Origin: Oceanospirillaceae bacterium
Lineage (GTDB): Bacteria > Pseudomonadota > Gammaproteobacteria > Pseudomonadales > Oceanobacteraceae
Assembly (NCBI GenBank): GCA_024234265.1
Contig: JACKOM010000018.1
Coordinates: 1-38,578, forward strand
DNA: 38,578 bases
Reading direction: 5' to 3'
Within the stretch, counting starts at the first letter, position 1. Every line of letters starts with the position of its first letter. The position numbers and the translations under genes are program-made. The notes under the pieces were generated by a model. The model had not been told where the DNA came from. It worked only from the letters and a program-made list of their open reading frames with translations, and searched no databases. Of the stretch, positions 1 to 6,626 are shown piece by piece.

Positions 1-1831
1 CTCCACCGGTAACAGGGTTTGGTTTGATCAGGTCACCCAGTTTCTGGCGCAATGCCTCCTGGTCGTCCAGTGCTGCATTGGCCTCTTTTTCTGCTTTTGT
101 ATAATCATTGGTAACACGGATCAATGCCTCCAGATCAGCCGCCACCAGACTAATGACCGATTTTTCGCCCCTGGTGTAGTCACCCTCTTTGAGCAGAAAA
201 TTTAACCGGTTCAAAAAACTCTGGTTGCTTTCGTTTGCATCCTGTGTAATGCCTAAGCCTTTGAGCCCCACCAGCCGCTGCTGGTAACGCTGTGTGGCTG
301 CATCCAGATTGTAATATGCATCAGCCTGGTCATTGATGGCCTCAGCATGTTTGTCAGCAGCCCGCTGTAAAATGATTTTATTGAGGTACTCCTGATTTGT
401 TTGTTTCAGTGCTGCTGCCAGCAGTGTGTGGTTTGTGTAATCACCCTGCACCATTTCATTGAATGCCGGGTAACTTGTTTTGATTTCATCAATGTATTGC
501 TTCCTGAGCTCATTGTTTGTGTTGGTGCTCACAATAGCCCCCACCAACATATTAAGCCTTAGCCTTTCCTCATTGATCAGCTCATTGGTCTGTTTTACCG
601 GTGCAATGAAATCTGCAAAACCTTTGACAGCATCAGCCAGCCATCCTCCACCCAAACTGGTTTTGATGGCATCAAACCGTTTTGCCATCCTGTCCAGACT
701 GGCCTGCAGGGTGTCATTTTTTTTGGCAAATTCTGCCTGCAGGCTGGTATTTTGTTCAAATGCTTTATTGGCAATTTGCTGCTGCTCAGCAACTAACCCG
801 GTGTTATTACTCAGTGTGAGCAAAACACCTGCAGCCCGGACACCATCAATGCCCAGCTTATCCAGTTTCGTGGCCAGATCTGCTGTGCTGGTGCTGCTCT
901 CCTGCAGCTTTTTCAAAAACGCCGCCAAACCTGCGCTGGTGCCCTGCTCTCCGATCAGCTTACTCAGCTCACCCTCTGCAAAACCGGCCATCTGCCCAAA
1001 TTCTTCTGTGTTCTTTACCAGGTTCAAAAACAGCTGTGTCATAGCCGTGCCACTTACCTCAGCTGTCTGCCCCAGGTTTTCCAGTGCGGCACCATAGCCT
1101 AAAAGATCAGGCAGGCTGAGCTGTGCAGTTTCTGCAATACCAGCCATCCGGTTTAAAAAATCAACCTGCCACTGCTCACTGGCCACACTGGATGCACCCA
1201 CCTCATTGATGGCTGAGCCAATGCGCTCCATGTCTGTTTTGAAAATATTGGCCAGCTTGCCAATCTGAATGATGGCACCCTCACCCAGATCCTCGCCTAG
1301 TGAAACATTGATTTTGTCTGCCTGCTCCACAAAACGCCTTATATTTTCCACACCGGTAATGCCCAGCTTTCCAGCCTCTTTTGCCAGTTTCAGCAACTCA
1401 TCACGGCTGGTCCTGGTATTCAGTTTTAGCAGCTGTTTGTCCAGCTGTTTGACCTGCTCAATGGTCATGCCGGTGGTTTTGCTCACATCAGCATAGGCAT
1501 CAGATAATTTTGCCAGCCGCTCAGTCAGTTTTTGCAAACCACTATACAGCGCACGGGCTGTGACAGCTGCAATGGCTATTGGGCTAAATAGTTTGACCTG
1601 CTTTAGAAGGGCCTTCCAGGCACCCTGCACACCACCAATGCGCTGCCGGTGTTTTGTGAGCACTCCATTGAGCCTCTGTAGTTCTCTGGCTTTCTGCTCA
1701 TATTCTGCTGTACCTTCCTGCAGATGTTTGAACTCAGCACGGGTTTTGCGCACTGCGGCCTCAATGTTGGCCATGGTGTTGACAATCTCCTTGCCATTGA
1801 TATAAATGTTAGCACTCCTGCGCTCTGCCAT
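1..1831 (-). CDS. Tail tape measure protein, N-terminal part (runs off left edge)
   Basis: First 610 codons of the tape measure protein, which sets tail length and is the core of tail tube assembly. The frame has no stop down to base 1. The N-terminus is basic and helical, followed by a TP901-type core (about residues 90-330) rich in G-x-x-A helices such as KLAKEAGKLGITGVENI, and then long helices with Leu/Gln heptads. The ATG at 1831 overlaps the upstream stop as TGATG, typical of coupled phage genes. The base left over at position 1 joins 38578 and 38577 to make GCT, and the frame continues into 37575-38578, giving 944 aa in all. It sits downstream of a gp10-like gene and upstream of the distal tail genes, the usual siphovirus order. 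Confidence 0.9.
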   Translation of the reverse strand, partial: MAERRSANIYINGKEIVNTMANIEAAVRKTRAEFKHLQEGTAEYEQKARELQRLNGVLTKHRQRIGGVQGAWKALLKQVKLFSPIAIAAVTARALYSGLQKLTERLAKLSDAYADVSKTTGMTIEQVKQLDKQLLKLNTRTSRDELLKLAKEAGKLGITGVENIRRFVEQADKINVSLGEDLGEGAIIQIGKLANIFKTDMERIGSAINEVGASSVASEQWQVDFLNRMAGIAETAQLSLPDLLGYGAALENLGQTAEVSGTAMTQLFLNLVKNTEEFGQMAGFAEGELSKLIGEQGTSAGLAAFLKKLQESSTSTADLATKLDKLGIDGVRAAGVLLTLSNNTGLVAEQQQIANKAFEQNTSLQAEFAKKNDTLQASLDRMAKRFDAIKTSLGGGWLADAVKGFADFIAPVKQTNELINEERLRLNMLVGAIVSTNTNNELRKQYIDEIKTSYPAFNEMVQGDYTNHTLLAAALKQTNQEYLNKIILQRAADKHAEAINDQADAYYNLDAATQRYQQRLVGLKGLGITQDANESNQSFLNRLNFLLKEGDYTRGEKSVISLVAADLEALIRVTNDYTKAEKEANAALDDQEALRQKLGDLIKPNPVTGG

Positions 1832-2289
1832 CAGATCCTGATTTTTGTATCAAACACACCCAGTACCATTTGTAGCCCCAGGTCACCAACCAGATCCTGC
1901 GCACGGTCAGCCACAATCACCTCATATTTTTTCAGTGTGGGCTCAATGAATTTTTTGGCCCTGCGGTTTCCGCTGTTTGCTTTGCCCAGGCTGGCTGTGT
2001 TGGTGGTGCGCACTCTGCCCTGCGGATCTTTCCAGCGGCTGCCCACTGTGCCACCCTGCCCACGGCCTGCACCGTGCTCCAGATAGTAACCATGCCGCTC
2101 AAACGACATGCCCACCCGCCTGATGACCCCGGCCTCTTTGCCGGTGCGTTTTCTCAGGCTGTTTTCCAGCGCATCTGTGCCCGCCCCAGATAACTGGCTG
2201 ACCAGCACATTTTTGCCCTCAGCTGCCATTTCACGGGCAGTCTGTTCCATTTCACGGTTGAATGCAGCAATGAAATTGAGCAGGCTCAT
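1831..2289 (-). CDS. Putative tail completion protein, HK97 gp10-like
   Basis: 152 aa, first gene of the tail operon and directly upstream of the tape measure gene. The N-terminus is an amphipathic helix (FNREMEQTAREMAAEGKNVL). The middle is Gly/Arg-rich with RHGYYLEHGAGRG, like the loop region of gp10-type neck/tail-completion proteins that join head and tail. The C-terminus is a predicted helix. The ATG lies only 4 nt after a -7 promoter box (CATTTTTA at 2294-2301), so the message is probably leaderless. The family call rests on position and general features, not on a diagnostic motif. Confidence 0.5.
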   Translation of the reverse strand: MSLLNFIAAFNREMEQTAREMAAEGKNVLVSQLSGAGTDALENSLRKRTGKEAGVIRRVGMSFERHGYYLEHGAGRGQGGTVGSRWKDPQGRVRTTNTASLGKANSGNRRAKKFIEPTLKKYEVIVADRAQDLVGDLGLQMVLGVFDTKIRI

Positions 2290-2616
2290 GCTGTAAAAAT
2301 GCCCACCAGCACATGGCAGGTAAAGGACAGACAGTGCCGTCTAATAAAATAGGCACTTTGGGCAATTACGGGCGGTCTCATTGCCAGGCTGCTTATTTAC
2401 TTTTCCAGCATAACTCACAGAAAATCAAATAAAATCATGCTTTGTCAAAAATATTCAAATCAGACTGGCTCAATTTTGGCATTGACAAATACTTATTCTT
2501 GATGTTGGGCAAAATCACTACACATCACACCTCTGCCGGGGCTTTTTTAATTATAGCAGACATCTTTTTATTAAGATCTCCCAAATTTTCAAAAATTGGG
2601 AAATATTGAAACTTCT
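2290..2616. other. Intergenic region with hairpins
   Basis: 327 nt without a convincing gene. It holds the tail operon promoter, a 6-bp inverted repeat AGTGCC/GGCACT (2333-2357), a second one GGCAAT/ATTGCC (2361-2385), and near the end of the upstream gene an A/T-rich near-palindrome (CCCAA...TTGGG, about 2579-2599) followed by a second weak hairpin (about 2561-2582). The last pair may end the upstream transcript, but neither has a clean U-tract. Open frames here are at most 15 codons and are not called. Confidence 0.5.
2294..2329 (-). promoter_or_regulatory. Phage late-type promoter of the tail operon
   Basis: On the minus strand TGTCCTTT (2329-2322), 20 nt, then CATTTTTA (2301-2294), which resembles the Bacteroidota -7 box TAnnTTTG. 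The start codon at 2289 follows after 4 nt. Same architecture as seven other operon starts in this genome. Confidence 0.75.
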
Positions 2617-3111
2617 CTAGCTGGTCCATTTACTCAAATTCAGGCTCAGATCTACAAACTCATACAGCTCAAATGTATAGCTGTAGCCAGCACGGTTGTC
2701 ATCACTCAGCAGTATGGGGTAGCCCTGTATATTGACAAAATCAAATGTTTTAAAAATGGTGGGAGTGTTGCCAAAATTCTGGCTGTAATGCCTGATCCTG
2801 GCCAGTATGTCCAGACCGATCTGCTCACAGGCATTGATGTCAGTTTCTGCCTCATCATAATCACCCACTGTGGATGGTGTCAAAATGGAAAACTCCACCC
2901 GCACATGCTTATATGGCTGCGCCTCATTTTGCCCGGTGAAATAGCTGCTGATGGGCTGCATCAGCATGACCGTTTTGTCAGCCAAACTGGGGCTGGCCAT
3001 GATCTCAGAAAACTCCTGATCAAAACGGAAAAATCGATCGGCACCCAGACTGGTGTGTTTTTCGCACAGGTCAGTCAGTGCAGCGGTGATGGATGATAAA
3101 TTGAGGCTCAT
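2617..3111 (-). CDS. Virion-assembly protein of unknown family (tail terminator candidate)
   Basis: 164 aa, last gene of the 6.5-2.6 kb operon and immediately upstream of the tail operon. It has an N-terminal helical segment, then alternating strands (KHVRVEFSILTPST, GYPILLSDDNRAGYSYTFELYEFVDL) that suggest an alpha/beta fold of the size of tail terminator or neck proteins. No diagnostic motif is visible. The ATG at 3111 lies one base after the stop (3113) of the -1 reading frame that overlaps the end of the preceding gene. The assignment is from position only. Confidence 0.4.
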   Translation of the reverse strand: MSLNLSSITAALTDLCEKHTSLGADRFFRFDQEFSEIMASPSLADKTVMLMQPISSYFTGQNEAQPYKHVRVEFSILTPSTVGDYDEAETDINACEQIGLDILARIRHYSQNFGNTPTIFKTFDFVNIQGYPILLSDDNRAGYSYTFELYEFVDLSLNLSKWTS

Positions 3112-3112
3112 T

Positions 3113-3184
3113 TTATTTCTTTTTGATAGTTATACTCACAGTGACCTCCTCCACATCTGTGGCAGGTGCTGCAGCCATTTTTTT
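3113..3184 (-). promoter_or_regulatory. Candidate -1 programmed frameshift signal and shifted extension
   Basis: Slippery heptamer A-AAA-AAA at 3184-3178, in the correct phase of the upstream gene. The -1 frame then reads 21 codons to a TAA at 3115-3113. The extension is Ala/Pro linker plus a beta-strand-like segment (VEEVTVSITIKKK). A separately initiated 21-residue peptide from the ATG inside the A-run, or a homopolymer sequencing error, would look the same. Confidence 0.45.
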
Positions 3185-3423
3185 GCTTTTTGTTTCCATG
3201 TTTTGGGTCTGTTCCACCGCTCTACAGGCACCATGCAGGATGCAATAAAACCATCAGTTTCAGCATCAGGCAGAAAACAGATGACAGACTGGTCACTCGG
3301 TTGCATATCTTTTGCCACCACCAGCTCATCATACGCATTGAGCCCGTGCCCGTAATTCTCATAAGGTGTGAGCTTTGTGTAGATCACCCGGTCACCTCTT
3401 TTTAGCAGTTTTCGTGTTGCCAT
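3136..3423 (-). CDS. Small phage protein with a candidate -1 frameshift site
   Basis: 95 aa, family unknown. A basic N-terminus (MATRKLLKRGDRVIYTKL) leads into a compact beta-rich domain (DELVVAKDMQPSDQ, FIASCMVPVERW) and a basic C-terminus. Codons 81-82 plus the preceding base form the canonical heptamer A-AAA-AAA (3184-3178). Staying in frame gives a Trp/Arg-rich tail ending at 3136. Slipping by -1 adds 21 residues, beginning MAAAPATDVEEVTV, and ends at 3113, one base before the next start, for 103 aa in total. The shifted tail shares 34 identical bases with the gene at 18175-18708. It is not known which form is the functional one. Confidence 0.6.
   Translation of the reverse strand: MATRKLLKRGDRVIYTKLTPYENYGHGLNAYDELVVAKDMQPSDQSVICFLPDAETDGFIASCMVPVERWNRPKTWKQKAKKWLQHLPQMWRRSL
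3141..3174. repeat. 34-bp exact direct repeat, copy 1
   Basis: Identical to 18563-18596. With flanks, 39 of 41 bases agree (3137-3177 against 18559-18599). Here it is read in two frames: as the Trp/Arg-rich end of the small gene in frame 0, and as APATDVEEVT in the -1 frame. Confidence 0.9.
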
Positions 3424-3425
3424 GT

Positions 3426-3635
3426 TTAGTTTTTGAAATGTACGGTGATGCCCTGGCGTTTGAGCAATCCCATGCGGTCACGCCATTCCGCAAAACCATG
3501 TGGGAGCATAGCAGCACAATTTTTTGCGCCATAAGCTAAAAGCCACTGGGCCGCTTTGGGGTGATGGCAGTGTCCATCTTTTTGATGCACACATCCGGTG
3601 CATACGGTGCCAAAAAAAAACTTTTGATCATCCAT
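3426..3635 (-). CDS. Small Cys/His-rich protein
   Basis: 69 aa, not recognised. The N-terminal half has a cluster of possible zinc ligands (CTGCVHQKDGHCHHP, then Cys and His further on), so a small zinc-binding fold is likely. The start was taken at the ATG at 3635, whose codons overlap the stop of the glycosyltransferase gene by 8 nt. The frame is open upstream to 3665 but would overlap more. It lies between a glycosyltransferase and the frameshift-site gene in one operon. Confidence 0.55.
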   Translation of the reverse strand: MDDQKFFFGTVCTGCVHQKDGHCHHPKAAQWLLAYGAKNCAAMLPHGFAEWRDRMGLLKRQGITVHFKN

Positions 3636-4371
3636 GGTAGTATGGGTTTTCACTGTACGGCACATAAAAATTTTTGGTGCTCAGGTACCTCTGCTGATTT
3701 TCCTGGTATTTGGCACCATTGCGGGCCAGTGCATCATCTTTCATTTGCCTGTAGGGTGTGCGCTTGCCTACATCAGCACCGGCATGTTTTGACCGGTGGC
3801 TGGTCAGGTAATATGACACAAAACCCGCACCGGTCACCCGATGGTTGAAATCACCATCCTCCAGACCATAGGGCCAGTAATCGGTGCACAGGTAGCCAAT
3901 CTTTTTGACAATGAAACTGCCAAACCCCATGACACCAAACACACCGGGGCTCACAAGCACATCAATGCCACCCAGTTTTTGTGGCGTTTTTGGGTTTGCA
4001 CCACAGCCCCAGTCCAGGGCCACCAGCCCGCTGTTGACAATGCCAAACCAGGCATCTGCCATGGCTTTTGCCCATCCAGGATCATTGTAGATGTCATTGC
4101 CCATCAGGATGATGAAATCAAAACCCAGCTCCATAGCTTCATGAATCATGTCATTGAATGCCCCGGCCACACCTGTATTGGTTCCATACCTGTGGCTGTA
4201 TTCCAGCACATCAGCAAACTCCCGCTCAATATCATCCAGAACAGGCTCAGTGCTGCCATTGTCACTCACAAACAAACTGACAGGGCAACCAGCACCGGCC
4301 AAATTATGCCTGAGCACATCAAGTGTCAACTGGTGCCGGTCAATGGTGATCATTAGCAGTGCAATTTTCAT
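3628..4371 (-). CDS. Family 2-type glycosyltransferase (GT-A fold)
   Basis: 247 aa. The N-terminus MKIALLMITIDRHQLTLDVL and the nucleotide-sugar segment FVSDNGST are classic GT-A/GT2 features, followed by NTGVAGAFNDMI and a metal-binding type region IILMGNDIYND in place of DxD. A later segment GYLCTDYWPYGLEDGDFNHR matches the acceptor/catalytic region (EDxDF) of GT2 enzymes. The start was placed at ATG 4371, just after the stop of the LpxA-like gene, because the longer frame would run through that gene. It probably transfers a sugar to a host surface glycan or to a virion protein; the target cannot be read from sequence. It sits next to the acyltransferase, which suggests a shared role in surface modification. 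Confidence 0.8.
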   Translation of the reverse strand: MKIALLMITIDRHQLTLDVLRHNLAGAGCPVSLFVSDNGSTEPVLDDIEREFADVLEYSHRYGTNTGVAGAFNDMIHEAMELGFDFIILMGNDIYNDPGWAKAMADAWFGIVNSGLVALDWGCGANPKTPQKLGGIDVLVSPGVFGVMGFGSFIVKKIGYLCTDYWPYGLEDGDFNHRVTGAGFVSYYLTSHRSKHAGADVGKRTPYRQMKDDALARNGAKYQENQQRYLSTKNFYVPYSENPYYHG

Positions 4372-4372
4372 A

Positions 4373-5014
4373 TCAATATGGCCCCACACATTTTTCTGGT
4401 TTTCCATGAAACTCCCGAATGTGCGCCTGCATGTCATGGTCACTGATCTGGTTGCGCTCAATGGCCACACGGTTCTCACCAATGCGCTCAGCGGGCACAC
4501 CCACCACCATGTCAAACGGCTCCACCACTGATTTTTTGGTGACCACCGCACCCATGCCTACCATGGCAAAATGACCAATGCGGCTGAACTGATGGCAGCA
4601 GGCATTGAGCCCGAAATTGCAACCATCAAACAGCAAACTGTGCCCACCGATCAAAACGCCACAGCTCAGAGTGACACCATCACGCATGATGACATCATGC
4701 CCCAGGTGTGATTTGGTGAGCATGGTACAGTTGCAACCAATATGGGTGTGGGCAGTGGTGCCACTGTGGATGGTGACAAACTCCCGGAAAACATTGTAAT
4801 TCCCGATCACCACCCTACCTGTCAAATGTCCATCAAAATATTGGTGCTTTTCAGCAGCCATGCCCACCATGACAAACGCCTCAAACCGGTTGCCATTTCC
4901 AATGATGGTGCCCGCTTTGATCACGCACCCAGGGCCAACGTAATTGTCACGCCCCATTTTAACACCTGGCTCCACAATAGCTGTGGGGTGGATGTAGTTT
5001 CCATTTGCTTCCAT
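4373..5014 (-). CDS. LpxA-like acyltransferase (left-handed beta-helix)
   Basis: 213 aa. The protein is built of hexapeptide repeats starting IHPTAIVEPGVKMG, the left-handed beta-helix pattern. It matches UDP-N-acetylglucosamine acyltransferase (LpxA, first step of lipid A synthesis) at several family landmarks: VTIHSGT (80-86), KSHLGHD (101-107) where H103 and H106 align with E. coli H122 and H125 (the catalytic base), GGH (123-125) and HQF (141-143). It is shorter than the usual about 260 aa because most of the C-terminal helical domain is missing. A sugar O-acyltransferase with LpxA-like features is the alternative. Such a gene is unexpected in a phage tail operon and suggests alteration of host lipid A or glycan. 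Confidence 0.75.
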   Translation of the reverse strand: MEANGNYIHPTAIVEPGVKMGRDNYVGPGCVIKAGTIIGNGNRFEAFVMVGMAAEKHQYFDGHLTGRVVIGNYNVFREFVTIHSGTTAHTHIGCNCTMLTKSHLGHDVIMRDGVTLSCGVLIGGHSLLFDGCNFGLNACCHQFSRIGHFAMVGMGAVVTKKSVVEPFDMVVGVPAERIGENRVAIERNQISDHDMQAHIREFHGKPEKCVGPY

Positions 5015-5017
5015 GTG

Positions 5018-5221
5018 TTACCTCCAGAGCATTTTATGGGTGAACACTGCGCAGATCACGGCCAGCACCAGAATGCCTGCCCGCTCCATATCCGTACCAT
5101 CCATAAAAATGGCCAGCACGGTCCAGCCACCGGAAAATAAAACTCCTGCCAGCACTATTGAATAAGTAACAGCAACAATTAACCCGGCCAACATTTTCAA
5201 AAAATTAGTGAGGTTTTTCAT
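5018..5221 (-). CDS. Small membrane protein, two TM segments
   Basis: 67 aa. Two hydrophobic helices, FLKMLAGLIVAVTYSIVLAG and AGILVLAVICAVFTHKML, are separated by a short acidic loop (DGTDME). The start ATG 5221 overlaps the end of the upstream gene by 17 nt. Its size and topology are those of a holin or of a small inner-membrane exclusion protein, but the lysis genes are elsewhere (10.3-11.2 kb), so a role with the neighbouring surface-modification genes is equally possible. Confidence 0.6.
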   Translation of the reverse strand: MKNLTNFLKMLAGLIVAVTYSIVLAGVLFSGGWTVLAIFMDGTDMERAGILVLAVICAVFTHKMLWR

Positions 5222-5957
5222 GTGATTTTTTTGCTTTTAAGTATTTCAAAAACACCCAGACAGTCATGTCATCAATGCGGTCCACATCACTGGCTGTGCC
5301 AGCCATCTGCAGCACAATATTTGACCAGTCTGGGGGTGGTGCGCCCGCTGTCATGCGGGCATCAGGTTTGGGCAGCAGCTCCGGGTTGCCTTTGATAAGC
5401 ACCTCTCTCATGCCCATGTATTGCATCAGTGCGGCCAGTTTCTGGTGCTCCGGCACAACCTCCCATTTTTTGGCCAGACCATCCAGACCAATGATGTACT
5501 GCTGCCAGGTTTTGCCAGCTTTGTCAGCCGGGCAGATATACAGCATGCCCATGATGTAATTGAGCAGCTGTTTGCGTTTGGTACGCTGAAATTCAGCCAC
5601 AAACGGCTCCACAATGCGCCACTGGCCAACGGTCAGGCCCAGCAGCTCCTCCGCTGGACCCTCATGCCATTTCCGTTTGATCTTAAACCCTTTGATGATC
5701 CTGGTGGTGATGACCGGTTTTTCAAAAACGAAATCCAGCAGGGTGGTCAACTCTGTGAGCTGCCACGCCTGCAGGGTTCTGATCTTGGCACCAAGCCACC
5801 AGCCCAGCCTTAGCCATTCCAGCAGCAGTTTGATGCGGATGTGCGGCAGGTCTGCCAAAGGATAGTATTTGCCTACTGCAAATAGTTGCCCGGCATTGAG
5901 CTCATCCCACCCGGATGGCAACTGCCTGCTGTGTCGGCCAATTTTGACACTGTGCAT
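5205..5957 (-). CDS. Conserved-looking phage protein, tail assembly chaperone candidate
   Basis: 250 aa, not firmly recognised. Mostly helical and basic, with WDELNAGQLFAVGKYYP near the N-terminus, LLEWLRLGWWLG and LKYLKAKK at the C-terminus. Its place a few genes upstream of the tape measure and its size suit a tail assembly chaperone. Near its 3' end it also carries an A7 run (5226-5232) in slippery phase, but a -1 shift there meets a stop after two codons, so no frameshift product is claimed. Confidence 0.45.
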   Translation of the reverse strand: MHSVKIGRHSRQLPSGWDELNAGQLFAVGKYYPLADLPHIRIKLLLEWLRLGWWLGAKIRTLQAWQLTELTTLLDFVFEKPVITTRIIKGFKIKRKWHEGPAEELLGLTVGQWRIVEPFVAEFQRTKRKQLLNYIMGMLYICPADKAGKTWQQYIIGLDGLAKKWEVVPEHQKLAALMQYMGMREVLIKGNPELLPKPDARMTAGAPPPDWSNIVLQMAGTASDVDRIDDMTVWVFLKYLKAKKSHEKPH

Positions 5958-5968
5958 GCGGTAGTGGT

Positions 5969-6505
5969 TTACACAATTCCGGCTTGTTTCAGCTTCGCAA
6001 AACTCATGCTGACCAGGGTGTCAGTTTGGTATCTTTCCGGGGTGACAACCTTAGCCTGTGTGATGTACTGCTCAGCCAGCTCTGTTGCAATCTGCCTCAA
6101 ATACATCTGCCTGACAACATCATTGCCTGACAATGATCTCAATGTGTCGAAAAGGTGCTCATTTTGCTGGTCAGCGGTTAACGAATTAAAGCCATCCAGA
6201 CTGACAATCAGCTCCAGCTGATACAGTACTACCGGCAGCTTTTCACGCAAAAATGCCAGCACCTGATCATCCAGCTCACCCGGTATCAGGCTGACAATGT
6301 AATCCAGCACATTGCCGGATGGTGTGCCCTGTTTGATGGCCTGGTTGATGCCTTCCACAAATGTGATGACCTGGACACCCACGGTGTCAATCCACTCATC
6401 CACTTTGCTGAACAGGTCCAGAAACCACGCCCACGCACCCTGCAATTTTGCTGTGATGCGCTGCAGAAATCTCCTTTTTTCTGTCGGTGTTTGTTTGTTT
6501 CCCAT
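5969..6505 (-). CDS. Phage protein of unknown function, first gene of operon
   Basis: 178 aa, not recognised. Basic N-terminus (MGNKQTPTEKRRFLQRITAK) followed by amphipathic helices (WAWFLDLFSKVDEWIDTVGV, LREKLPVVLYQLELIVSL) and a helical C-terminus. It resembles a membrane-apposed or helical-bundle protein, with no true TM segment. It is the promoter-proximal gene behind the 6565-6572 box with a 31-nt leader after the -7 element. Confidence 0.5.
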   Translation of the reverse strand: MGNKQTPTEKRRFLQRITAKLQGAWAWFLDLFSKVDEWIDTVGVQVITFVEGINQAIKQGTPSGNVLDYIVSLIPGELDDQVLAFLREKLPVVLYQLELIVSLDGFNSLTADQQNEHLFDTLRSLSGNDVVRQMYLRQIATELAEQYITQAKVVTPERYQTDTLVSMSFAKLKQAGIV

Positions 6506-6536
6506 ACTAAATTGATTTGGTGAATTATGTGAGATT

Positions 6537-6572
6537 CAAAAATGCCGCTTAGCACACCCCGCTGAAAGGACA
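6537..6572 (-). promoter_or_regulatory. Phage promoter of the 6.5-2.6 kb operon
   Basis: TGTCCTTT (6572-6565), 20 nt, CATTTTTG (6544-6537) on the minus strand. The next gene starts at 6505, so this message has a leader of roughly 25 nt. The upstream box directly follows the U-tract of the terminator at 6578-6603. Confidence 0.75.
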
Positions 6573-6603
6573 ACAAAAACCCCAGCCGCTTCCAGCCGGG
6601 GTT
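6573..6603 (-). terminator. Intrinsic terminator after the glycosidase-like gene
   Basis: Stem AACCCC/GGGGTT with a 14-nt loop (6578-6603) followed by a T-run on the minus strand, lying between the stop at 6627 and the next promoter. Confidence 0.8.
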
Positions 6604-6626
6604 CTACCGATTATGAACCTAAAAAT

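Noticed and set aside
2435..2482. 15-codon minus-strand frame in the 2.3-2.6 kb gap
   Set aside because: Too short, no clean -7 box at the right spacing, and no sign of coding.
5205..5240. A7 run in slippery phase in the 250-aa gene (5226-5232)
   Set aside because: A -1 shift there meets a stop after two codons, so there is no productive second product.
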